A program made the position numbers and the translations under genes. Shown piece by piece: positions 13,551 to 22,886 of a stretch of 47,057 bases of DNA. Each line of letters opens with the position of its first letter. The stretch's first letter is position 1. The notes beneath the pieces are model-generated. The model saw nothing but the letters and a program-made list of their open reading frames with translations, did not search any database and had not been told where the DNA came from. The DNA is from a virus: the IMG/VR virus record IMGVR_UViG_3300043496_000088, positions 1-47,057 of that record. One strand, given 5' to 3'.

Positions 13551-15263
13551 TTGATCGACCCGCGCTCCCTCCCCCTCACAACTCAAATCAACCTGCGGGC
13601 CCACCTCGATGGCCTTGTGGCGGGGATGGAGATTGACCGTCGGTCCTTCTGGGTCCACTGGGCCCAACTCGCCGAAATGCTCCTCCCCCGCCGCTACAGG
13701 TGGTTTGTTACCCCCAACCAGATGAACAGGGGCTCCCAAGTCAACCAAGCGATCGTGGACGAAACTGGGGTCATCGCAGCCCGCACCTGCTCCTCAGGCA
13801 TGATGGCGGGCCTCACGTCCCCTACCCGCCCCTGGTTCCGCCTCGGCCTGCATGACCTCGCCGACATCCCTCCCGGCCCGGTGAAGAACTGGCTTGCGGA
13901 GGTTGAGAGGCGGATGATGCGCGTGTTGGGGGAGAGTAACTTCTACCAATCCCTGGGGGTGATGTACCACGACCTCAGCGTGTTCTGCTCCGCCTCCATG
14001 CTCATCTACGACGACCCGGACCAAGTGATCCGGTGCTACAACCCCTGCCTCGGGGAGTTCTACTTCGGCCTCGGCCCGACCAACGCCGTTGACACCCACG
14101 CGCGGAAGTTCCCCCTCACCATCAAGGCCGCGGTGCAACAGTTCGGCCTCAAGGCGCTCCCGGAGTCCGTCCGCGAGGCCTACAAGCAGGGCGGCACCCA
14201 ACTCACCAACGAAATCATCATCTGCCACGTCATCGAGCCCAACGCGACCTTGTGGGCGCAGGGCTCCGCCGAGATGGCCTATGTGGTCCCCAAGTCCTTC
14301 AAATACCGCGAGGCCTACTGGGTCGAGGCCTCCGGCGGCAATGACCTCCTCATCTCCTTGGCGGGCTACCGCGAGAAGCCCTTCGTGGGTGCGCGCTGGA
14401 GCACCACCTCCAACGACGCCTACGGCTCCGCGGGCCCCGGCATGGACGCCCTCCCCGCCTGCCGCCAACTCCAAATCGAGCAACGGCGCAAGGCCGAGGC
14501 CATCGACAAACTGGTCCGCCCCCCGATGGTGGGCTCCGTCTCCATGAAGAACGAGCCGGCCTCCATCCTCCCGGGCGCTGTCACCTACGTAGCCGACCTC
14601 CAGGGCGCAGGCTTCAAGCCCGCGTACCAAGTCGACCCCCGCATCCAAGAACTCGCCGGGGACATCCAAGAGGTCCAACGCCGCATCAAGGACGTGTTCT
14701 ACGTTGACCTCTTCATGATGGTGTCCTCCCTCGACACCGTGAGGACCGCCACCGAGATCGACGCGAGGCGGGAGGAGAAGCTGATCCAACTCGGCCCGGT
14801 GATTGAACGCTTTGAGAACGAGGTCCTCGACCCGATCATCGACCGCGTGTTTGCCATCATGGCGCGCAAGGGTCTGTTCCCCCCGGCGCCTGAGGGCCTG
14901 AGCGGCGAAATCGACGTCCAGTACATCTCCATGCTGGCCGAGGCCGCCACAGCCACCGCCACCTCCTCCCTCGAACGCATGCTCCAACTCGCCGGGAACC
15001 TCGTGGCCGTGCAACCCGACATCATGGACAACATCGACACCGATGTCACCATCGAGGTCTACGCCGATTACATCAAGGCCAACCCGAGGACCATCCGCTC
15101 CCGTGAGGATGTGGACGCCATCCGCGCCGCGAGGGCCAAGGAACAGCAAGCCGCGATGGCTGCGGAGGCTACAGCCGGCCTTGTGGGCGCTGGCAAGACC
15201 CTCAGTGAAACCCAACTCGGAGGGGGCCAGAACGCCCTCGACGCTGTATTGGGGAACGCCTGA
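13551..15263 (+). CDS. Portal (head-to-tail connector) protein
   Basis: 570 aa, the usual size of the Pfam Head-tail_con podovirus portals. Recognisable features include WAQLAEMLLPRRYRW near residue 36, SSGMMAGLTSPTRPWFRL (about 82-99), and the C-terminal region with TATEIDARREEKLIQLGPV (about 401-419) and a Glu/Ala-rich tail. Twelve copies form the channel at the capsid vertex. The start is TTG at 13551. It overlaps the next gene by one base. Confidence 0.95.
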   Translation: MIDPRSLPLTTQINLRAHLDGLVAGMEIDRRSFWVHWAQLAEMLLPRRYRWFVTPNQMNRGSQVNQAIVDETGVIAARTCSSGMMAGLTSPTRPWFRLGLHDLADIPPGPVKNWLAEVERRMMRVLGESNFYQSLGVMYHDLSVFCSASMLIYDDPDQVIRCYNPCLGEFYFGLGPTNAVDTHARKFPLTIKAAVQQFGLKALPESVREAYKQGGTQLTNEIIICHVIEPNATLWAQGSAEMAYVVPKSFKYREAYWVEASGGNDLLISLAGYREKPFVGARWSTTSNDAYGSAGPGMDALPACRQLQIEQRRKAEAIDKLVRPPMVGSVSMKNEPASILPGAVTYVADLQGAGFKPAYQVDPRIQELAGDIQEVQRRIKDVFYVDLFMMVSSLDTVRTATEIDARREEKLIQLGPVIERFENEVLDPIIDRVFAIMARKGLFPPAPEGLSGEIDVQYISMLAEAATATATSSLERMLQLAGNLVAVQPDIMDNIDTDVTIEVYADYIKANPRTIRSREDVDAIRAARAKEQQAAMAAEATAGLVGAGKTLSETQLGGGQNALDAVLGNA

Positions 15264-15598
15264 TGGCCGACGCCTTCATCCAGGGTGAAAAACTCGCGGC
15301 CCGCCAACAGGCCAAGGCCTTCGAGGGCACCCGCGCCCGCAAGACCTCCATCGAACTCCTCATGTCCACCGTGATGGGCCGCCGCTTCGTGTGGGACGAA
15401 CTCTCCGACGCGAACGTGTTCGCCCAAACCTTCATCCAAGGCTCCCCCGATGGCACCGCCTTCATGGAGGGCAAGCGGGCCGCCGGGAACCGGCTCCTGA
15501 TGGACGTCATCAAGTACACCCCTACCGGCTACCTCCAAATGACGCGGGAGAACAATCCCGGCGTCGAACTCCAGGAACAGGACGACGACAATGGTTGA
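15263..15598 (+). CDS. Bbp19-like phage protein, 111 aa
   Basis: Residues 32-95 follow the pattern I know from Bordetella phage BPP-1 Bbp19: GRRFVWDEL, VFAQTFIQGSPDGTAFMEGKR, GNRLLMDVI..TPTGYLQMTREN. Small conserved protein encoded beside portal and scaffold; the molecular role is not established to my knowledge. The start overlaps the portal stop (TGATGG). Confidence 0.8.
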   Translation: MADAFIQGEKLAARQQAKAFEGTRARKTSIELLMSTVMGRRFVWDELSDANVFAQTFIQGSPDGTAFMEGKRAAGNRLLMDVIKYTPTGYLQMTRENNPGVELQEQDDDNG

Positions 15599-16274
15599 TA
15601 CCCCGACACCGGACTCCTCCACCCCCGCACCTGAGGGTGAAGCGCCCGCTCCCCCCAACCCTCTCGCAGGCTCCCCGCTTGGTGAGGCCCCGGCCGAGGA
15701 GGCTCCTGCTGAGGAAGCCCCGGCTGGAGAGTCCACCGAGGCGGCGCCTGACTCCGAGGAACCCAAGGAAGGCGAGGAGGGCTCTGACACCCTCACCGCC
15801 GACTCCTACACTTTCACCTTCCCCGAGGGTGTCACGGTCGATGAAACCGCGGTTAACACGTTCAAGGAAACTTTGGCCAAGAGCCAAGTCCCTCCTGAAG
15901 TGGGCCAAAACCTCATCGACATGCACGTCGCGGAGTTGAACCGTTCCGCCGAGGCGTGGGCCACCGCCCAAACCGAGGCCTGGAACACAACCCTTGATGA
16001 GTGGAAGGCGTCCATCAACGCCGACCCCGAACTCGCGGGCTCCAAGAAGGCCGAGGTAACTGCCTCCATCGCCAACGCCTTCGACCTCTACGGCTCCCCG
16101 GAGGCGCGTCAAGCCTTCGACCTCACCGGAGCCGGCTGGAACCCCTCGATCATCAAGTTCATCCACAAGATGGCATCGGCTTTGGCGGAAGGCACCAGTG
16201 TCCCCGCCCAGGGCCCCGCGACTAAGAGGGGCGGCACTGCCGCCGAAACCCTTTACCCCAACGCTGAAGGATAA
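15591..16274 (+). CDS. Scaffold / capsid assembly protein (likely)
   Basis: 227 aa. A very acidic Pro/Ala/Glu-rich N-terminus (residues 1-66) precedes a helical region: YTFTFPEGVTVDE, then KETLAKSQVPPEVGQNLIDM and DEWKASINADPEL. It ends in a basic stretch (TKRGG). The position directly before the major capsid gene, the size, and the acidic helical character fit an internal scaffold that guides prohead assembly. No protease motif seen. Confidence 0.8.
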   Translation: MVDTPTPDSSTPAPEGEAPAPPNPLAGSPLGEAPAEEAPAEEAPAGESTEAAPDSEEPKEGEEGSDTLTADSYTFTFPEGVTVDETAVNTFKETLAKSQVPPEVGQNLIDMHVAELNRSAEAWATAQTEAWNTTLDEWKASINADPELAGSKKAEVTASIANAFDLYGSPEARQAFDLTGAGWNPSIIKFIHKMASALAEGTSVPAQGPATKRGGTAAETLYPNAEG

Positions 16275-16280
16275 CACTCC

Positions 16281-17330
16281 ATGGCTCTCCTAACCCCCGG
16301 TTCGTTCACCTACGCTGAATGGGCCCTCCGTCACGACAAGGATGGAAAAATCTCCACCCTCGTCAACATGCTGTCCCAGTGCAACAGCGTCATCGACGAC
16401 ATGCTCACCGTCGAGTGCCAGAGCGGCAACGCCTTCGAGTTCACCCAAGTCGTCAAGCTCCCCACCCCCAGCCGCCGCATCTACAACTCCGGCGTTGCGC
16501 GCAGCCAAGGCGGGGTCGCCAAGCTCGTGGCCACCTGCTCCCAGTACGCCGACTGGGCCACGATCGACAAGGACCTTGCGGAACTCGGCGGCAACCTCGC
16601 CCAACTCCGCGCGAACGAGGTCCAACTCCACATGCAGGGCTTGGGCCAACAACTGGCCTCGGACCTGTTCTACGCCAACCGCTCGACCGACCCCACGGCC
16701 TTCACGGGCTTCGCCAACATCTACAACACCGTGAACCCGGCGACGTCCCCCATCGCCAAGAACGTCCTCGACTGCCTGGGCACCGGCAACACCAACACCT
16801 CCCTGTGGCTCATCAACTGGGGGCCGACGGCCATCCATGCGATCTTCCCCAAGGGCACGCAAGCCGGCCTCGAACACCGGGACATGGGGATGCTCCCCAT
16901 CACCGATGGCGCCACCCCGGCCCAAGAGTTCCTGGCCTACCGGGACTGGCTCTCGTGGAAGATTGGCCTCGCCATCCACGACTGGCGGCAAGCCGTTCGC
17001 GCGTGCAACATCGACGTTGCGGCCCTCAACACGGGCGGTGCTGCCAACCTCATCACCATCCTGGCGAAGATGGTGCACCGCCTCCCGGTCCAGCCCTCCG
17101 GCGTCGGCCCGGTGAACACCTCGGACTCCACCCCCGACAAGATCGTCATGGGCCGCCCGGTGTTCTACGCCAACCGCTCCATCCTGGAGTACCTGGACAT
17201 CCAAGCCGCCAACAAGTCCAACGTGCTCCTCCAACAACGGGAATGGGACGGCATGACGGTGACGACCTACCGTGGCATCCCCATCCGCTGCGTGGACGCG
17301 CTGCTCGACACCGAGTCCCGTGTCGTCTAA
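16281..17330 (+). CDS. Major capsid protein
   Basis: 349 aa, HK97-fold by context. The sequence pattern ECQSGNAFEFTQVVKLP.., RRIYNSGVARSQGG, then ANRSTDPTAFTGFANI and GPTAIHAIFPKGTQAG is the one I associate with BPP-1/P22-unrelated podovirus capsids. The C-terminal part has WDGMTVTTYRGIPIRCVDALL, a typical late beta strand region. The codon choice is strongly GC-ending, as expected of the most expressed gene. Preceded by the scaffold gene and followed by the cement protein. Confidence 0.93.
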   Translation: MALLTPGSFTYAEWALRHDKDGKISTLVNMLSQCNSVIDDMLTVECQSGNAFEFTQVVKLPTPSRRIYNSGVARSQGGVAKLVATCSQYADWATIDKDLAELGGNLAQLRANEVQLHMQGLGQQLASDLFYANRSTDPTAFTGFANIYNTVNPATSPIAKNVLDCLGTGNTNTSLWLINWGPTAIHAIFPKGTQAGLEHRDMGMLPITDGATPAQEFLAYRDWLSWKIGLAIHDWRQAVRACNIDVAALNTGGAANLITILAKMVHRLPVQPSGVGPVNTSDSTPDKIVMGRPVFYANRSILEYLDIQAANKSNVLLQQREWDGMTVTTYRGIPIRCVDALLDTESRVV

Positions 17331-17367
17331 GCCCTCCCGCAACCCCCAAATTTAAGGACCCCCTCCA

Positions 17368-17835
17368 ATGATCGACCTGAACCTAGTCTTCGACGGAACC
17401 GTTTCCGCCGCCGGTGTGCCCTCCGGGGTCGCCGTCACCGTGGACCGCGTTTCCACCAACGTCATCGACATGCTGGCCAACCGGGATGTGGGGGCGGGAG
17501 ACGACCTCGAACTCCACGTCCTCGTGACCCAGAACTTCGCCACCACGGTCTCCATGCAGATCGCCTACCAAACCTCCGCTGACAACGTGACCTTCGTGGA
17601 CATCGTGCTGTCCCCGGTGATCCTCCTGGCCAACCTGATCGTCGGCGCCCCCATCTTCCGCTACAAGGTGCCGCCGTTCCAACTCAATGACACCGGCACC
17701 CCCAACCGCTACCACCGCCTGAGCTACGACATCTCCACGACGGCCACCGCCGGCGCGGTGTTCTCGTACATGACGGGTGGGGGCGACCGCCAAGTCTTCA
17801 ACGCCTACCCGGCGAACTACTCCGTCGCCTCGTAA
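17368..17835 (+). CDS. Bbp16-like capsid cement protein
   Basis: 155 aa. The strand-rich sequence with STNVIDMLANRDVGAGDDLELHV near residues 28-51 matches the pattern of BPP-1 cement protein Bbp16 (S.NVID.G..R..G.G), and RYHRLSYDIS near 110 matches its conserved RLNY-like strand. The jelly-roll proteins of this family sit as trimers or dimers on the outside of the capsid and stabilise it. Spacing of 37 nt after the capsid gene with its own ribosome-binding site. Confidence 0.85.
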   Translation: MIDLNLVFDGTVSAAGVPSGVAVTVDRVSTNVIDMLANRDVGAGDDLELHVLVTQNFATTVSMQIAYQTSADNVTFVDIVLSPVILLANLIVGAPIFRYKVPPFQLNDTGTPNRYHRLSYDISTTATAGAVFSYMTGGGDRQVFNAYPANYSVAS

Positions 17836-17865
17836 CCCTCCAGCCGCAGGAAAGGAGAACTTCCA

Positions 17866-18237
17866 ATGGCTAAGTACGAAGTCAACACCAAGACCTTCAT
17901 CGCCCCCTTCCTCCTCGTAGAGGGCCAACGCATTACCGTGGCGGACGATTTCGTCCCCGGGCCGCACCTCACGCCCCTGGACGCCGCCGCTGAACGTGCG
18001 ATGGACAAATACTACGAGGCCAACCCCGGCGCTTCCCTGCACCCCATCATGGACCTGCCCAGTGCAGGCATCACGGTGGACAGTGTTCCCGAGGCTCGGG
18101 ACCGTGACCTCGATCTGAGCCTCGCCGAGGCGGTCCACTCCAAGCCGGAGGATGGGGAACGGCCCCCGCCGCCGAAGGGCACCAGCGGTGTGGCCTCTCC
18201 GGTCACGCCTCCCAAGCCCGCCGACGACAAGAAGTAA
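17866..18237 (+). CDS. Head-module protein, 123 aa
   Basis: N-terminal small domain (YEVNTKTFIAPFLLVEGQRITV) like the short beta domain of other phage head accessory proteins, then an acidic middle and a disordered Pro/Lys-rich tail (RPPPPKGTS, PPKPADDKK). GAAAGGAGAA lies upstream. It is the last gene before the terminator at 18246, so it closes the capsid transcription unit. Function unknown. Confidence 0.75.
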   Translation: MAKYEVNTKTFIAPFLLVEGQRITVADDFVPGPHLTPLDAAAERAMDKYYEANPGASLHPIMDLPSAGITVDSVPEARDRDLDLSLAEAVHSKPEDGERPPPPKGTSGVASPVTPPKPADDKK

Positions 18238-18245
18238 GCGTAAGG

Positions 18246-18271
18246 GGGAGGGGCTTCGGCTCCTCCCTTTT
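18246..18271 (+). terminator. Intrinsic terminator (TTCG loop) after head genes
   Basis: GGGAGGGGC (18246-18254), TTCG loop, GCTCCTCCC (18259-18267), then TTTT. Nine base pairs with one G-T. It separates the capsid genes from the secreted-protein cassette and could lower downstream expression. Confidence 0.9.
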
Positions 18272-18296
18272 CCTCATTCCTAAGGACCCTCCTCCA

Positions 18297-19607
18297 ATGA
18301 AGCGCATACTCGCATCCCTGGCGCTCCTCTTCGGCCTCGCCGTTGCGGGAAGCGCTTTCGCCCTGGACCCGAACCAGTGCGCCAACATTCCCAACGGCTT
18401 CGTGCGTGATGGGAACACCAACTGCGGGCGGATGATGACCGTCAACGCCGACGGTTCCATCAACACCACCGGCTCATTCTCCGGCTCCATCGCCCCGTTC
18501 ACTCCCACCTCCGCCACCTCCAACACCTCCCTGGCCGTCACCACCGCCAGCGCCAATGTCGCGCTCCCCGCAGGGACGACTGTGGTGGTACAGAACACCG
18601 GGGCCAACACGGCCTTTGTCACCTTCTCAGTTGGTGCGGGAACGGCTACTACCTCCGGGTACCCGGTCCTGCCTAACACCAACGCAGGCTTCGCGGTTGG
18701 TTCCAACACCTTCATCAACGCTATTACAGCAGCCTCCACCACCACCATCTTGGTCTCAGGGGGCACCGGCTTCCCGGCCATCGCGGGTGGTGGGTCTGGG
18801 GGCGGAGGGGGAGGCGGTGGAGCCGTCACGGTGGCGGATGGGGCAGATGTGACCCAGGGGGCCTTGGCCGATGCCGCCTGCGCCACAGACAACGGCACCT
18901 GTTCCATCAACGCGGTCATCAAGCGCAACAACCAACGCGCCACCTCAATCATCACGGCCCTTGGCTCGCCCTTCCAAGCAGGGGGCTCCATTGGCAACAC
19001 CTCCTTCGGTATCAGCGGCACCCTCCCGGCCTTCGCGGCACCTCCCGCTGTCACCTGTTCCCTGTGCTCCACCTCGGCCCTCCAGTCCGCCGTGGCCGTC
19101 ACCGCCGGGGCCGTGCAGGCTAACCGGATGGTGCCCTACACCCCCGCTGGCGCTGCCATCGACCTCTCGACCCCATCCTCCCTCATGGGCGTGGACGGCA
19201 CTAACATCGCCACCGCAGCCAACCCCGTCCCCAACTCCATCAACGCAACCACCTCAGGAGGCTGCACTCCCGGAGGCCTCATCTCCACAGCCTCCACGAA
19301 CTCCACAAACATCAAGGCCTCAGCGGGGAAACTCTGCGGGGGCACGGTCATTAACACCACAGCCACCGTGGCCTACGTTCGCTTCTACAACCTCGCCGCC
19401 GCCCCTACCTGTTCCTCCGCCACCGGGGCCATCGGCGTCGCCTACCCCATCCCGGCCTCAGCTTCCGGCGCGGGCACGGTGCTTGACGTGGGCCCTTGGG
19501 GCGTGGACTTCACCACAGGTATCGGCTTCTGCATCACCGGCGGCGGCTCCTCCACCGATAACACCTCCGCAGTCGCAGGTGTTTATCTCAACTACGCTTT
19601 CAAGTAG
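18297..19607 (+). CDS. Signal-peptide-bearing phage structural-like protein, 436 aa
   Basis: The first 22 residues form a classic Sec signal peptide: MKRI, a hydrophobic core (LASLALLFGLAVAG), and SAFA before LDP. The mature part is Thr/Ser/Asn-rich and beta-like, then a run of glycines (about residues 162-173), then VTVADGADVTQGALADAAC and a helix (INAVIKRNNQRATSI). That last pattern I associate with phage tail/virion proteins. The C-terminal part has paired cysteines and strand-rich repeats. So it combines an export signal with virion-like modules. It may be an exported surface protein, or a virion protein whose N-terminus only mimics a signal. Good ribosome-binding site (AAGGA). Confidence 0.8.
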   Translation: MKRILASLALLFGLAVAGSAFALDPNQCANIPNGFVRDGNTNCGRMMTVNADGSINTTGSFSGSIAPFTPTSATSNTSLAVTTASANVALPAGTTVVVQNTGANTAFVTFSVGAGTATTSGYPVLPNTNAGFAVGSNTFINAITAASTTTILVSGGTGFPAIAGGGSGGGGGGGGAVTVADGADVTQGALADAACATDNGTCSINAVIKRNNQRATSIITALGSPFQAGGSIGNTSFGISGTLPAFAAPPAVTCSLCSTSALQSAVAVTAGAVQANRMVPYTPAGAAIDLSTPSSLMGVDGTNIATAANPVPNSINATTSGGCTPGGLISTASTNSTNIKASAGKLCGGTVINTTATVAYVRFYNLAAAPTCSSATGAIGVAYPIPASASGAGTVLDVGPWGVDFTTGIGFCITGGGSSTDNTSAVAGVYLNYAFK

Positions 19608-19616
19608 GAGTTCCCC

Positions 19617-20369
19617 ATGAAGCGCCTGCTCCCCCTCCTTACTCTCGCGTGGGCGCTCCTAGGGGCTCCCGCCTTCGCGGCTCCGGTGTCCCTGGGCCTC
19701 CAACTCTTCGCGGCCAACACGGGGTCCTCCCAGTCCCTCACTACCACCGCCGCCTGCCCCGCCGGGAACTACATCTGGACCTTCTCAGTCTCTAACACCT
19801 CCACAGCGGTCTACTCCTTGGCCCCAGTGGACTCGGCTTCCAACACATACACTCTTCTTACCCTCACCAACATTGTCAACAACAACCGTTCGCGGCCCTC
19901 ATACAGCAAGCTCACCACCACCCTCCCTTCTGGCGGCACCATTACCTTTACCTATAATGATGCCACCGCCCGCCACTGGATTGGGGCGGTGTGTCTTGAC
20001 GGCCTTACGGCCTCTGCCCTCGACCTCAACGTCACGGGCACCACAGCCCAAAACGCCGCCCCAACCCTTACCACAGGCACCTTCACTCAACCCACCGAAG
20101 TCGTCCCCCTCTTCCTCTTCGTCAACGGGGCGGCCTCAGGAGGGGATACCGTGACCCTGGACCCCGCATGGACCCTTCTCCAGTCGGTCAACTCGACCGA
20201 CTTTATCATGATGGCCTACCGCACGGTGTCGGCTACAACCCCCATCACCTACACGGGCTCAATCGCCCCCAGCGCCCTACGCTCCTGGGGCATCGCCTAC
20301 ACCTCCTTCGTACTCGCAGCCGCAGGAGGCACGACTCCCCGGCTCCTAACCCTTGGTGTTGGCCAATGA
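19617..20369 (+). CDS. Secreted beta-sandwich-like protein, 250 aa
   Basis: Starts MKRLLPLLTLAWALLGAPAFAAP: a textbook Sec signal peptide with cleavage after AFA or FAA. The mature protein is almost all alternating polar/hydrophobic strands, Thr/Ser/Asn-rich, with two cysteines (ACPAG near 47, VCLDG near 125). This is typical of jelly-roll or concanavalin-like phage receptor-binding or decoration proteins. It follows the previous gene by 9 nt with AGGAG and overlaps the next gene by 4 nt (ATGA). Confidence 0.8.
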   Translation: MKRLLPLLTLAWALLGAPAFAAPVSLGLQLFAANTGSSQSLTTTAACPAGNYIWTFSVSNTSTAVYSLAPVDSASNTYTLLTLTNIVNNNRSRPSYSKLTTTLPSGGTITFTYNDATARHWIGAVCLDGLTASALDLNVTGTTAQNAAPTLTTGTFTQPTEVVPLFLFVNGAASGGDTVTLDPAWTLLQSVNSTDFIMMAYRTVSATTPITYTGSIAPSALRSWGIAYTSFVLAAAGGTTPRLLTLGVGQ

Positions 20370-22111
20370 AGCTCCTCGCCCTCGCTCTTCTGACCCTAAC
20401 GGCTCTCACCCCGGTTCCATCCCATGCCGGTCCCCTGGGCCTCAAGGGCCACGCGGCCACAGGGGGAGGCTCCATCCCGATTACCTTTGGGGACAAAACC
20501 CCATCCGGCTACGGCTGCGTGGACCTAACCGTCCTCCTGCCCACCTTCGGCACCATCACCATCACGGCACTAACCAACGGCCTCGGCAACCCCTCCACCG
20601 ACTTTACCATCACCTCCCCCAACCTCTTGTGCCCCTCTGGCACCTTCGCGGCGAAGAAGTTCTACACCGGCCCTTATGCTGGAACCCTCTCCGATGGCAC
20701 CCTGTCTCAAGACATCGCCATCCCCATTCTCCCCAACACCGCCTTCATCCGAGCGAAGGTGACGGATGCGAACAACTCATCGGAATTGGATGATTTGTTG
20801 AACTTTGGCGCAGCCGACAACAGGTCCCTCAAGCTGGGGGACACCGTGTACGGACGTGATGGTTGGTGGAACCCTAGCTCTGCGGGCTGGCGCATTCGGC
20901 CCCCGGCGGGAGGCTACGGCGCGGGCACCGGCTCAACCATCACCATCCGCTCTGAGACCGTGGATACTGCAATGGACTCCAACGGGAACCCCCGCCTCCA
21001 GCACGGGTTCAAAATTGGAGGCATTCAAATGGACGCGGCGGTGGTTGGTCCCGGCCCGATGCCCTTCACCTTCCGAGACATCTGGTTCTTCTCCAACGTC
21101 CCGGTTCCTACCCTTTCCTCCGCGGCCCTCCTAAGCGCCACCTCTACCGGCTATGGCATAAGCGCCTACAACTCCCGGTTCGAGATTGGACCTCTTAACA
21201 CTGGGGCCCCCAATCCTACCCGTGTGAACTACGTCGGGTTCCTCTCCGGTAACACGGCCAACGGCACCCCCAACCTCACGGTCGCCGATCACAACCATTT
21301 CATTGGCCTCGGGAAGTCCCTCTCAGGGAACCACGCTACCTTCACCTGGAATGTGATTGAAGACGGCTACGAGGACGCGATGGCGAACTCCGATGGCCCG
21401 AACTACATTGAGTACAACTTCGCCTTCAACTTCCATAAGGTTGCAGGCACTCACGCGGACGCCTCCCAGAACGGCGGCACCCTCTCCGCAGGCACGGACT
21501 ACGGGCGCAGCAACTACAACATCTTCGTCCGCAACGTGAGCACCGGCGATCCCAACGATCTCTCGGGCGGGGTGTTCAACGATGACACCAACAGCCCCAG
21601 CTATTTCGTCAACGCCGAGGTGAAGAACAACATCATGGCGTTCCTGGGCGCCAACATGGTGTTCATGCACACTTTCAACAATCCGATCATCCGCTTCAAC
21701 ACCCTCCTGGCTAACCAGCCCAACGCCAACTCAACGACGGGTAATATCCAGGTCCATAACGGCACGGACGCGGTGGTTGAGCGGAACATCACCAACGCGA
21801 CCCCCAGCACCGCGAGCCAATTTGGCACCGTCACCCTTCTCTTCAACACGGCTATTAGTGCCTCCAGCTTCCCGGCGTATCAAGCAGCCTTCCCGGCTCT
21901 CGTCAACCCGATGGTGGACATGAACAACCGGGCGCAGGCTTTGGCGAAGTTCACGCCTAACCCAACGGGTGTGAGCCTCAACGGCGATGGGAGCTTCTCA
22001 GGAGCCCTCTTCCCCGCCTGTCCCGGTCAAGCCAACGGTGCCTGGAACGACGGGACGGTGTGGAACTGCGCCAACCCGACGTGGCTCGCTGATCACCCTC
22101 CGGCTCAATAG
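20366..22111 (+). CDS. Secreted right-handed beta-helix protein, 581 aa
   Basis: The start ATG 20366 was chosen inside a longer frame because it overlaps the upstream stop as ATGA and opens a Sec signal peptide (MKLLALALLTLTALTPVPSHA). Residues about 280-520 show the short repeating coils of a parallel beta-helix (NHFIGLGKSLSGNHATFTWN.., NPIIRFNTLLANQ.., DAVVERNITNATPS), as in pectate lyases and tailspikes. The C-terminus has two cysteines around a Trp-rich end. It may degrade or bind a host surface polysaccharide. No catalytic residues can be assigned. Confidence 0.8.
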   Translation: MKLLALALLTLTALTPVPSHAGPLGLKGHAATGGGSIPITFGDKTPSGYGCVDLTVLLPTFGTITITALTNGLGNPSTDFTITSPNLLCPSGTFAAKKFYTGPYAGTLSDGTLSQDIAIPILPNTAFIRAKVTDANNSSELDDLLNFGAADNRSLKLGDTVYGRDGWWNPSSAGWRIRPPAGGYGAGTGSTITIRSETVDTAMDSNGNPRLQHGFKIGGIQMDAAVVGPGPMPFTFRDIWFFSNVPVPTLSSAALLSATSTGYGISAYNSRFEIGPLNTGAPNPTRVNYVGFLSGNTANGTPNLTVADHNHFIGLGKSLSGNHATFTWNVIEDGYEDAMANSDGPNYIEYNFAFNFHKVAGTHADASQNGGTLSAGTDYGRSNYNIFVRNVSTGDPNDLSGGVFNDDTNSPSYFVNAEVKNNIMAFLGANMVFMHTFNNPIIRFNTLLANQPNANSTTGNIQVHNGTDAVVERNITNATPSTASQFGTVTLLFNTAISASSFPAYQAAFPALVNPMVDMNNRAQALAKFTPNPTGVSLNGDGSFSGALFPACPGQANGAWNDGTVWNCANPTWLADHPPAQ

Positions 22112-22123
22112 GATTGATCCCCG

Positions 22124-22885
22124 ATGACCTCTCCCATCGAAATCTCCAACCGGGCCCTGAGTGAACTCGGAGGACGGGCCACAGTGGCCTCCTTCTCCGA
22201 GGGCTCCAAGGAGGCCCGCGCTTGCGCCCTGTGGTACGACCCTCTGCGGAAGCAACTCCTCCGCGCGGCTCCCTGGGGCTTCGCAAGGAAACAGTTCGTA
22301 CTCTCCGAACTCGGCAACGCGCAGGACAACACCTCCCCCTACCCGTGGGGGTTCAAGTACACCTACCCCTCCGACGCCCTGAGGGTCCGGTACATCCTCC
22401 CACCCGGCCCGAACTTCAACCCCGCCACCGCCATTCCGGGAACCCAAGTCGCCTTCTGCGGCCTCGGGCCCTCCCGCTCCAACCGCTTCATCATCGCGCA
22501 GGACATCGAGCCCTCCCTCCTCAACTCCCGCAAGGTGCTCCTGGCCAACCTCCAGTACGCCCACGCGGTCTACGTGGCGGATGAGACGAACACGGAGATG
22601 TTCGAGGACGACTTCGCGCAGGCCCTGGTGAGCGCCATGGCGGCCAAGATGTGCATGGCCATCACGGGGAATGTGAACATGAGGGCCGGGTTCATTGAGT
22701 CGGCGCAGATGGCTATTACCAACGCGCGGGTCACGGACGGGAATGAGGCCATCCCCACCCTCGACCACACCCCCGACTGGATGGCGGCGCGGAATGACGG
22801 CTGGGGCCCGGTGTCCACCTTCTCGGCCCCGATGGGCGTTGGGGACTGGAACGTGGGTTGGTCCGACATGAACTGGGGGATGTGA
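22124..22885 (+). CDS. Head-tail adaptor (T7 gp11-like tail tube protein A)
   Basis: 253 aa. The opening pattern PIEISNRALSELGGRATVAS, SEGSKEARACALWYDPLRKQLLR and APWGFARK is the adaptor signature (N.AL..LG..R......G..EA......Y...R...L....W.FA). It links the portal to the nozzle. Stop followed at once by the next gene (ATGTGAGTTG). Confidence 0.9.
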   Translation: MTSPIEISNRALSELGGRATVASFSEGSKEARACALWYDPLRKQLLRAAPWGFARKQFVLSELGNAQDNTSPYPWGFKYTYPSDALRVRYILPPGPNFNPATAIPGTQVAFCGLGPSRSNRFIIAQDIEPSLLNSRKVLLANLQYAHAVYVADETNTEMFEDDFAQALVSAMAAKMCMAITGNVNMRAGFIESAQMAITNARVTDGNEAIPTLDHTPDWMAARNDGWGPVSTFSAPMGVGDWNVGWSDMNWGM

Positions 22886-22886
22886 G

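Noticed and set aside
13794-15215. Long antisense frame opposite the portal gene (and similar ones opposite most late genes, e.g. 16290-17342, 30581-33127, 34582-35889)
   Set aside because: High-GC codon use of the sense gene opens antisense frames; the products are Val/Gly/His/Asp-rich with no motifs and have no start signals.
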